NCBI GenBank assembly: GCA_036635475.1 | Contig: JAVWQH010000034.1 | Coordinates: 1 to 19,231, forward strand | Direction of reading: 5' to 3' | DNA: 19,231 nucleotides | Origin: JAHHUA01 sp036635475 | GTDB lineage: Bacteria; Bacillota; Clostridia; Oscillospirales; Ruminococcaceae | Part shown: piece by piece, positions 14,269 through 19,231 of the stretch | Position numbering within the stretch: the stretch's first letter is position 1 | How the letters are laid out: every line of letters begins with the position of its first letter | Made by a program: the position numbers and the translations under genes | Notes under the pieces: model-generated | What the model saw: the letters and a program-made list of their open reading frames with translations, nothing else | Databases searched by the model: none | Told to the model about the DNA's origin: nothing

Positions 14269-14307
14269 GCATATTCAGAAAATATTATTGAAGATTTAAC
14301 TTTTTCT
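14220..14307. repeat. 88-nt direct repeat, copy 3 (end of permease gene plus terminator hairpin)
   Basis: Matches copy 1 at 13153-13240 with two mismatches. On the minus strand it includes the last codons of the ABC permease (K-L-N-L-Q-stop), then the hairpin and TTTTGATTTTT. The same bases are read in a different frame in toxN. The permease side is probably the source, since the repeat supplies a longer, natural-looking end there. Confidence 0.88.
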
Positions 14308-15094
14308 TTAAAATAAAGTTGCTTATGCAGAAAAATAATACAGAGTAAATAATCGAACTAAAAATCGCCAGTAAAAAAATAGGCAAACCTGTTGTCAAAA
14401 ATGTAGATAGAGGTTCTTTTGCACTTTGGAATAAAATACCTACTAAACCGCTAAGCACAAAGGCAGAAATAATTTGTTTTACAACATTTATTCCGATATA
14501 GTAAACAAATGACATTAATACTCTGTTTCTATTTGAAAGTTGACCCAGCATCATTGCGGCATAAGTATGAAGAATACAATCTATTAGCGATACAATCATC
14601 ATACAAAAAAACAAACTGAAGAATAATGACATTGAGCAGCCAACAGTTTCCTTAAAAGAAATGGCAAATTCAATAAAGGATTCTTTGGTAAATAATATTG
14701 ATAATTCCTTATAAAATTCTGCCGGAAGCAAAATCGAAATTGAAATTATGATTGCAATAGCACTGGATGCAAACCAAGATAAAGAAACTATTAGTTTAGA
14801 TAATAGTTGCATAGTTGAACTTGCAGGGAGAGTTAATTGCAAATAGCCTTCTTCAGAGAGGAAGTTTTTATAAAATCGTTGAATTACCAATATAAACGTG
14901 ATAAACATTGTTGCAATAATCATAGTGAAAAATGTACCACTGATAATAATTCGTGGAATATTCAAAAACTCAAATTTTTCCAAAGAGGTAAAAGAAAGTT
15001 TAGTCATAATGGAAAGAGCGAGTAATACAGGATAAATAATTAAAAATATTCTTGCAGTAGCTTTATATTCGTATTTTAAAAGTTTTCCTAACAT
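14285..15094 (-). CDS. ABC transporter permease (269 aa)
   Basis: A membrane protein with about six hydrophobic segments (residues ~15-35, 50-72, 103-125, 157-180, 200-222, 235-258), ending in KKKLNLQ. It begins MLGKLLKYEYKATARIF, a common start of ABC-2-like permeases paired with YtrB-type ATPases. Substrate is unknown; related operons respond to cell-envelope stress or antimicrobial peptides. The ribosome binding site is GGGAGGT, and the start overlaps the end of the ATPase gene by 7 bases. The 3' end lies in the 88-nt repeat. Confidence 0.85.
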   Translation of the reverse strand: MLGKLLKYEYKATARIFLIIYPVLLALSIMTKLSFTSLEKFEFLNIPRIIISGTFFTMIIATMFITFILVIQRFYKNFLSEEGYLQLTLPASSTMQLLSKLIVSLSWFASSAIAIIISISILLPAEFYKELSILFTKESFIEFAISFKETVGCSMSLFFSLFFCMMIVSLIDCILHTYAAMMLGQLSNRNRVLMSFVYYIGINVVKQIISAFVLSGLVGILFQSAKEPLSTFLTTGLPIFLLAIFSSIIYSVLFFCISNFILKKKLNLQ

Positions 15095-15789
15095 TTGAAT
15101 ACCTCCCTAAACAAATCATCAACTGATTTTCCCTCGTTTTGTCTGATGTCATCAACAGTTGCGTTCAAGACAATTTGACCATGTGCAATAAAGAAAACTT
15201 CGTCCAAAATTTTCTCCACATCAGCAATTAGGTGAGTTGTGATAATAACGGTTGCATTTTCAGTATAGTTAGAAATAATGGTATTCAAAATATAATCTCT
15301 TGCAGCAGGGTCAACTCCACCAATAGGTTCATCGAGCAAATAAAGTTGTGCATTTCTGCTCATAGTTAGAATAAGTTGGATTTTTTCTTTTGTACCCTTT
15401 GACATAGCTCTTAAATAGTCAGTGGGATTGAGATTAAGTCTTTTCACCATATCATAAGCTTTTTCAATATTGAAGTCATCATAAAAATCATTAAAAAGCT
15501 CAATAACTTGTCTTACGTTTAGATATTCGGGAAGGTAATTTTTGTCGGGTAGATAGGAAACAATTTTTTTAGTTTCCACTCCGATTGGCATACCATTAAC
15601 TAATAATTGACCAAAATCGGGGGTTAATAAACCGGCAACAAGCTTCATAAAAGTTGTTTTTCCGCTGCCATTTGAACCCAGTAAACCGATTATTTTTCCT
15701 CGTGGAATTTCAAGACTAATGTCATTTAGTGCCAAAAAAGCACCATATGCTTTAGTAAGAGATGTGCATTGTAAAATATTTTCCGCCAT
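15088..15789 (-). CDS. ABC transporter ATP-binding protein, YtrB-like (233 aa)
   Basis: The ATPase subunit of an ABC-2-type exporter. Walker A is GSNGSGKT at 38-45, the signature region is MSKGTKEK (129-136; the usual LSGGQ is replaced as in YtrB-like ATPases), Walker B is LYLLDEP (149-155) with E154, and the H-loop is TTH (184-186). Slightly shorter than ATPases with regulatory C-domains. It should pair with the downstream permease and be repressed by the upstream GntR protein. The ribosome binding site is AAAGGG, rather far (9-10 bases) from ATG. Confidence 0.94.
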   Translation of the reverse strand: MAENILQCTSLTKAYGAFLALNDISLEIPRGKIIGLLGSNGSGKTTFMKLVAGLLTPDFGQLLVNGMPIGVETKKIVSYLPDKNYLPEYLNVRQVIELFNDFYDDFNIEKAYDMVKRLNLNPTDYLRAMSKGTKEKIQLILTMSRNAQLYLLDEPIGGVDPAARDYILNTIISNYTENATVIITTHLIADVEKILDEVFFIAHGQIVLNATVDDIRQNEGKSVDDLFREVFKC

Positions 15790-15806
15790 AATGTATCAGC
15801 CCTTTC

Positions 15807-16163
15807 TTATGCTTTTTTAATAATTTCAATAATTTCTTCTTTGTCAAATCCAAGATTTTTCATATTATCTAGGAATTCATCAATTTCCTTAGTTGCAAGT
15901 TCAATCCGAACACTATCTATCAACTTTTTATCTTCCGTCACTGTTTTTCCTGTTGTCCTTTGGGTAGAAATAAGTTCTGTTCGTTCTAGTTCACTTAGTG
16001 CTTTCTGCATTGTGTTTGGGTTAACGCCAGATAAAGCGGCGAGATCTCTTACTGAGGGCAGTTTTTCTCCCAAGCCATATTCACCGCATATAATCTTTCT
16101 TATTAATTGTTCAATAAGTTGAGTATAAATAGGTCTATCTCCAGAAAATTTCCAACCATTCAT
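15807..16163 (-). CDS. GntR-family regulator, YtrA subfamily (118 aa)
   Basis: An N-terminal winged helix: PIYTQLIEQLIRKIICGEYG, then LPSVRDLAALSGVNPNTMQK, then ALSELERTELISTQRTTGKT. This is followed by only ~45 residues of helical tail (TEDKKLIDSVRIELATKEID to IIEIIKKA), the short C-domain that defines the YtrA subfamily. Members repress the ABC operon they belong to and respond to cell-wall antibiotics or other stress in some species. AAAGGAGGAT precedes ATG. It is the first gene of the operon; the operator at 16202-16221 fits autorepression. Confidence 0.93.
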   Translation of the reverse strand: MNGWKFSGDRPIYTQLIEQLIRKIICGEYGLGEKLPSVRDLAALSGVNPNTMQKALSELERTELISTQRTTGKTVTEDKKLIDSVRIELATKEIDEFLDNMKNLGFDKEEIIEIIKKA

Positions 16164-16201
16164 ATTTTATCCTCCTTTAACATATTATGTTGCTGTACGT
16201 G

Positions 16202-16221
16202 TGTGTTACTGATGTAATACA
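16202..16221. promoter_or_regulatory. Probable GntR (YtrA-like) operator
   Basis: An inverted repeat TGTGTTAC-TGAT-GTAATACA (8-bp arms, one mismatch, 4-base spacer) sits immediately downstream of the -10 element and covers the predicted start of transcription. Position and symmetry suit repression by the GntR protein encoded first in the operon. Confidence 0.72.
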
Positions 16222-16250
16222 AGAATACAACATTTGAATTAATTTGTCAA
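16222..16250 (-). promoter_or_regulatory. Promoter of the GntR-ABC operon
   Basis: On the minus strand a perfect -35 TTGACA (16250-16245), 17 bases, then -10 TATTCT (16227-16222). The leader is about 50 nt. Confidence 0.85.
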
Positions 16251-16290
16251 TAGCTTATTTTAATTTTTACTTAATTTGTAAATATATTAT

Positions 16291-16331
16291 AAAAAAACAG
16301 CCTGTACTTAGTCAAAAGACAAGGTACAAGC
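16291..16331 (-). terminator. Second intrinsic terminator downstream of rpsI
   Basis: On the minus strand the stem GCTTGTACCTTGTC / GACTAAGTACAGGC (two mismatches) with a TTTT loop is followed by TGTTTTTTT. It lies about 100 bases beyond the first rpsI terminator. The ~105 bases between them hold no ORF with a ribosome binding site; this may be a back-up terminator or the end of a small RNA. Confidence 0.65.
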
Positions 16332-16436
16332 GGTTTTAGCGGGTGGGGAATTTTGCTTAAATGCAGAAAATCAAAAATTCAAGATATTTAGTTTCAGGGT
16401 TGCAATCCGTTTTGGTGCAAAAACTTATGATAAAAC

Positions 16437-16475
16437 AAAAAGAAAACCCTTGCAAACGTAAAGTTCGCAAGGGTT
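16437..16475 (-). terminator. Intrinsic terminator of rplM-rpsI
   Basis: On the minus strand AACCCTTGC / GCAAGGGTT (9 bp, extended by an inner AAC/GTT pair) is followed by TTTTCTTTTT. It begins 13 bases after the rpsI stop codon. Confidence 0.88.
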
Positions 16476-16488
16476 GTAATAGTAAAAA

Positions 16489-16887
16489 CTATCTCTTAGA
16501 GAATTGTGGAGCACGTCTAGCAGAACGAAGACCACATTTCTTTCTTTCTTTCATACGAGGGTCACGAGTTAAGAAGCCAGCCTTTTTAAGGATTGGACGC
16601 ATTTCATCGGAATGTTGAAGAAGAGCTCTTGAAAGACCATGTCTAATAGCTCCTGCTTGACCGGAAATACCGCCGCCGGCAACTGTACAAATGATGTCGA
16701 AATTGCCTGCATTGTCGGTAAGGTTAAGAGGTTGTCTAACAATGAGTTTAAGAGTTTCAAGACCGAAATAATCGTCAATAGAACGACCGTTTACAGTAAC
16801 GTTACCCGAACCTGGGTAAACTCTAACTCTTGCAACAGAATGTTTTCTTCTGCCTGTTCCGTAGTAGTATGGTTTTGATTCGTACAT
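16489..16887 (-). CDS. rpsI: 30S ribosomal protein S9 (132 aa)
   Basis: Matches bacterial S9 (uS9) along its length: YYYGTGRRKHSVARVRVYPG at the N-terminus, then GNVTVNGRSIDDYF, TVAGGGISGQAGAIRHGLSR and LTRDPRMKERKKCG. The C-terminal tail QFSKR, which reaches the P-site tRNA, is intact; RSARRAPQFSKR differs slightly from the more usual GARRRFQFSKR. AAGGAGG precedes ATG. It is cotranscribed with rplM from 21 bases away and followed by a terminator. The same pair is conserved across most bacteria. Confidence 0.98.
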   Translation of the reverse strand: MYESKPYYYGTGRRKHSVARVRVYPGSGNVTVNGRSIDDYFGLETLKLIVRQPLNLTDNAGNFDIICTVAGGGISGQAGAIRHGLSRALLQHSDEMRPILKKAGFLTRDPRMKERKKCGLRSARRAPQFSKR

Positions 16888-16908
16888 AATAAAAATCCTC
16901 CTTCCGAA

Positions 16909-17334
16909 TTATAGTGTCCAAGCCTCAGGTTTTTGAGCCTGTTGGTCATGGTTAGCATCTTTATAAACTCTGAGTCTAGTAAGAGCTTTTCTGCCGATAA
17001 CTGTGTCAGGAACCATTCCCTTAACAGCAAGTGTCATAGCGAATTCTGGTCTTTCGTCCATAATTTTCTCATATGAAACTTCTTTAAGACCGCCAACCCA
17101 ACCGGAGTGATGACGATACATTTTTTGTTCAAGCTTTTTGCCGGTTAGAACAGCTTGAGCAGCGTTAAGAATGATTACGAAATCTCCGCAGTCAGCATGA
17201 GGAGCGAAAGTAGGTTTGTGCTTGCCTCTAAGAATAGAAGCAGCCTTAGCAGCAGTACGTCCAAGAGGAACGTTAGCAGCATCAAGCACATACCATTTGC
17301 GGCTATCAGTAGCCTTTGGCATAGTAGTAGACAT
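16909..17334 (-). CDS. rplM: 50S ribosomal protein L13 (141 aa)
   Basis: Full-length bacterial L13 (uL13). Visible blocks are RKWYVLDAANVPLGRTAAKA, LRGKHKPTFAPHADCGDFVI, the YRHHSGWVGGLKE loop, AVKGMVPDTVIGRKALTRLR and the short tail. It is an early-assembly protein of the large subunit. AGGAGGT precedes ATG at a normal distance; residues 1-6 (MSTTMP) precede the conserved core. It is the first gene of the rplM-rpsI operon, with a perfect-consensus promoter and a leader of about 195 bases. Confidence 0.98.
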   Translation of the reverse strand: MSTTMPKATDSRKWYVLDAANVPLGRTAAKAASILRGKHKPTFAPHADCGDFVIILNAAQAVLTGKKLEQKMYRHHSGWVGGLKEVSYEKIMDERPEFAMTLAVKGMVPDTVIGRKALTRLRVYKDANHDQQAQKPEAWTL

Positions 17335-17532
17335 AGTCTTAACCTCCTAAAAAATAATAGATAAATGGCGGTTTAAAAAAGCCCAAACCGCAAAAAGGCG
17401 GCGAAAGAATCGCAAGAAATCCATTTTCAGAAAATAAAACAGATTTTTCAATGAATCTAACAGGCACAGCGCCAAAGCGAAAGGAATCCGAAGAGTTACA
17501 ATCCGAAAAACTCATAAGGACTCAAATCAACA
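17335..17532 (-). promoter_or_regulatory. Long 5' leader of rplM, possible L13 autoregulatory element
   Basis: The predicted transcript has about 195 nt before rplM. It contains several possible stems, clearest GCGGTTT / AAACCGC around GGGCTTTTTT (17391-17368) close to the ribosome binding site. Ribosomal-protein leaders (including an L13 leader family in Firmicutes) control such operons by binding the product. I cannot confirm a match to that family. Confidence 0.45.
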
Positions 17533-17538
17533 AGTTAT

Positions 17539-17567
17539 ATTATATAGGCAGGAATAGCGGTTGTCAA
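17539..17567 (-). promoter_or_regulatory. Consensus promoter of rplM-rpsI
   Basis: On the minus strand TTGACA (17567-17562), exactly 17 bases, then TATAAT (17544-17539). All 12 consensus positions match, as expected for a strongly expressed ribosomal operon. Confidence 0.93.
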
Positions 17568-17720
17568 GAGGTTTTTGAAAGAATTTAATTTAGCAGTATG
17601 CAAACTCTTGATATCGCTTATTATCTGCCAATATCTCTTGAATACTCACTTGCCATTTTGAAACTATTACAAGCAACAATAAAGCGCAAAGATAATTAGT
17701 GGAAGTGAACAAAGAGGGGC

Positions 17721-17751
17721 AAAAAAATAAAGCCGTATAAATCGGCTTTAT
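17721..17751 (-). terminator. Intrinsic terminator of the 68-aa protein gene
   Basis: On the minus strand ATAAAGCCG / CGGCTTTAT (9 bp, 7-base loop) is followed by a run of T. It is 35 bases beyond the stop codon. The stretch 17568-17720 has no supported gene. Confidence 0.88.
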
Positions 17752-17786
17752 AATTTGTGATTTTGGATATGAATTAAAAACTTATC

Positions 17787-17993
17787 TTATTGACAAATGA
17801 AATCATAAACAATATCAGAGATAGTTGTTTCGGTGACGAATGACTGATAACATCGGCGAATCAACTCATTAATGCTTTGTAAATCTGAGGTTAAATTTTG
17901 AAAAATAATCACCTCACCGCTGGTTGCATCTTTGAAATTGATACCATACATTGTAATTGTGCCATTGTCAGTTAAAACCTTTTCTTCAATCAT
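17787..17993 (-). CDS. Small conserved hypothetical protein, DUF6514-like (68 aa)
   Basis: A short acidic protein with alternating strands and a C-terminal helix: ITMYGINFKD, EVIIFQNLTSDLQSINEL, then TTISDIVYDFI. The pattern (a YGI strand, a middle helix over Leu/Ile, a terminal dIv-DFi motif) recalls the clostridial DUF6514 group; the match is from memory and only moderate. The start is ATG at 17993, since AGAGGTG lies 6-7 bases upstream; the longer frame begins with TTG at 18011 and would bury that site. It has its own promoter (18174-18202), a leader of about 170 nt and a terminator. No function can be assigned. Confidence 0.75.
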   Translation of the reverse strand: MIEEKVLTDNGTITMYGINFKDATSGEVIIFQNLTSDLQSINELIRRCYQSFVTETTISDIVYDFICQ

Positions 17994-18173
17994 TTTAAAC
18001 ACCTCTTCCAACTATCTTCCTTCTTTCACAACTAGTAAACTTTAAATAACAAATAAGCCATAAAAGTTTAGTGCTACATTACAATTCAGAGTGAATTGCG
18101 ATATAACAGAAAAACTATTTCACGAATAATTCATAATAATCTATAGCTCATATATGATTTATTCAATGTACTT

Positions 18174-18202
18174 ATTTTACAATATTAAAACTGTAACGTC
18201 AA
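18174..18202 (-). promoter_or_regulatory. Promoter upstream of the 68-aa protein
   Basis: On the minus strand TTGACG (18202-18197), 17 bases, then TAAAAT (18179-18174). The start would be near 18167, giving a ~170-nt leader. The 14-base repeat at 18218-18231 sits just upstream of the -35. Confidence 0.68.
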
Positions 18203-18217
18203 TAGGTGCGCTGTGAA

Positions 18218-18231
18218 TTGGTGAAAATCAC
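18218..18231. repeat. TTGGTGAAAATCAC repeat, copy 1
   Basis: A 14-base sequence repeated exactly at 18452-18465. It contains the short inverted repeat GTGA-AAA-TCAC. Copy 1 lies 15 bases upstream of a promoter -35 element. The intergenic region 18012-18540 holds no convincing gene. Confidence 0.6.
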
Positions 18232-18451
18232 TGATTTAATCAGCTTTTTTGAGTATAATTTGAGCTTATTTATTTTTTAGGAACAAAAGATGTTAGAATA
18301 TGTTGAAAAGTGAATAATAATTGGGATAAATGCGCAAGTTACTAAAGTTTAGACTATATTTACAAACTAAACTTAATGGTTTCCCTATAAGAAAAAGAAG
18401 AGAAGAGGTATGCTTTTACATTACGTATGTTTAGAAAATTTGCACTACTAT

Positions 18452-18465
18452 TTGGTGAAAATCAC
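18452..18465. repeat. TTGGTGAAAATCAC repeat, copy 2
   Basis: Exact second copy of the 14-mer at 18218-18231, 234 bases away and in the same orientation. It falls in the gap after the hydrolase gene, with no promoter recognisable next to it. Confidence 0.6.
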
Positions 18466-18540
18466 AACAAATTGCCATTAATAGTATAAATTAGCTTAAT
18501 TTGTTTTATTTATAGCTAAAATTAGAATTATTTCGATTTT

Positions 18541-19231
18541 TTATTTATTTTTAGAAGCTGAATGGAAGTCAAGCCATTGAATAATATCAGAATAGACTTC
18601 ATCTTTATTAGTTTCATTAATCATTTCGTGGCGACCTTCATGATAGAGTTTTAAGGTTATATCGCTTTTCCCACTTTTTCTGTAGTTTTGATAAACCTCG
18701 GTAACCCCATGTCCGAATTTTCCCACAGGGTCATCATCGCCGGAAATCATCAAAATAGGCAATGTATTGACTGTATTTTTAAATGCAATAGCCTCATTTG
18801 CTTTCAAAAGTAGTGTGAACAAGTCTTTAAATGCACTGGCTGTAAAGAGAAAATTGCAATATGGGTCTGCCAAATTTTTCTTACCAACTTCGCAATCTCG
18901 ACTAAGCCAAGCTTTTACGTTTTCCTCATCTTTATAGGTGCTATTATATGAACCAAAGGCGAGTCTATCAATGGATTTTGGACGATACATTTCACCCTTA
19001 GTTTTTATTTCAATATTGCACAACAAAATTGCAGCACGTACCGCAGGATTTTTTCCACCTGTACCACTGATAATAAAGCCATTTATTGCGTATGAATAAT
19101 AAGAAACATATAGCCTTGAAATAAACGACCCCATACTATGGCCAAAAAGATAAATCGGCAAATTCGGGTAGAGTTTTTTAATAATTTTTGTGAATTTATA
19201 GGTGTCATCAACTAAGTTTTCCCAGCCTTTT
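18541..19231 (-). CDS. Alpha/beta hydrolase, monoacylglycerol lipase-like (partial, 5' end beyond window)
   Basis: A serine hydrolase cut by the window edge; 229 C-terminal residues are visible and the frame is open to 19230. The nucleophile elbow is GHSMG (LPIYLFGHSMGSF), the acid is in MISGDDDPVG, and the histidine is in LYHEGRHEMINE; order and spacing fit the Hydrolase_4 / serine aminopeptidase S33 group that includes lysophospholipases and monoglyceride lipases. Upstream of the elbow is LVDDTYKFTKIIKKLYPNLP, the usual helix-turn before it. The missing part should be about 80-90 residues including the oxyanion HG motif. No signal peptide can be judged. Only a weak hairpin follows the gene. 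Confidence 0.9.
   Translation of the reverse strand, partial: KGWENLVDDTYKFTKIIKKLYPNLPIYLFGHSMGSFISRLYVSYYSYAINGFIISGTGGKNPAVRAAILLCNIEIKTKGEMYRPKSIDRLAFGSYNSTYKDEENVKAWLSRDCEVGKKNLADPYCNFLFTASAFKDLFTLLLKANEAIAFKNTVNTLPILMISGDDDPVGKFGHGVTEVYQNYRKSGKSDITLKLYHEGRHEMINETNKDEVYSDIIQWLDFHSASKNK

Noticed and set aside
14045..14299. ORFs running through the N-gap on both strands
   Set aside because: They exist only because the N-run is read as open; the flanks are the non-coding hairpin repeat.
16361..16618. 85-codon plus-strand ORF over rpsI
   Set aside because: It is the reverse-strand shadow of rpsI and its terminator.
17598..17699. 33-codon plus-strand ORF
   Set aside because: It has no ribosome binding site or promoter, and there is no sign of conserved composition.
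18411..18482. 24-codon plus-strand ORF near AGAAGAGGT
   Set aside because: The ribosome binding site touches the ATG, and the peptide has no recognisable feature.

Overview
The window is AT-rich, with strong purine-rich ribosome binding sites (GGAGG type) and consensus sigma-A-like promoters. Its protein families (DUF896, DUF3021 with LytTR, a YtrA-type GntR/ABC operon, OPT, RmuC, a YwaF-like membrane protein) point to a low-GC Firmicute, most likely an anaerobic clostridium. A run of 100 Ns shows that this is a draft, perhaps metagenomic, assembly.

Layout. 1-262: the end of one 5S rRNA gene, a complete second 5S gene and their terminators. 292-423 (minus): a 43-residue single-pass membrane peptide not previously called as a long ORF. 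569-2887 (plus): rimI, tsaD and a YwaF-like membrane protein, closed by a terminator shared with the next, convergent operon. 2982-5034 (minus): LytTR regulator, DUF3021 membrane protein and MFS transporter, from one clear promoter. 5199-7352 (minus): a REC / degenerate GGDEF / EAL / PAS-like c-di-GMP protein. 7578-10909 (minus): a five-gene operon of a Spx/ArsC-like protein, a YgjP-type metallopeptidase, a membrane-anchored cyclophilin, a DUF896 protein and RmuC. 11170-13086 (plus): an OPT-family transporter.

13153-14307 is the most interesting part. A ToxN/AbiQ-family endoribonuclease toxin gene (minus) is preceded by three 57-nt tandem repeats, an imperfect terminator between repeats and toxin, and a promoter with a large inverted repeat. 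This is the architecture of a type III (RNA antitoxin, protein toxin) toxin-antitoxin / phage-defence locus. The repeats are longer than those of the well-studied members and can fold as an H-type pseudoknot carrying an extra internal hairpin. The cassette lies between direct repeats of 88 nt (two mismatches) that double as intrinsic terminators and supply the last codons of both toxN and the neighbouring permease gene. The N-gap falls inside one of these repeats, and identical 55-nt edges suggest an assembly join within a single copy.

14285-16163 (minus): a YtrA-like GntR regulator, ABC ATPase and permease, with a consensus promoter and a palindromic operator at its start. 16489-17334 (minus): rplM-rpsI, with a perfect-consensus promoter and a leader of about 195 nt. 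17787-17993 (minus): a small DUF6514-like protein with a long leader. 18541-19231 (minus): an alpha/beta hydrolase cut by the window edge.
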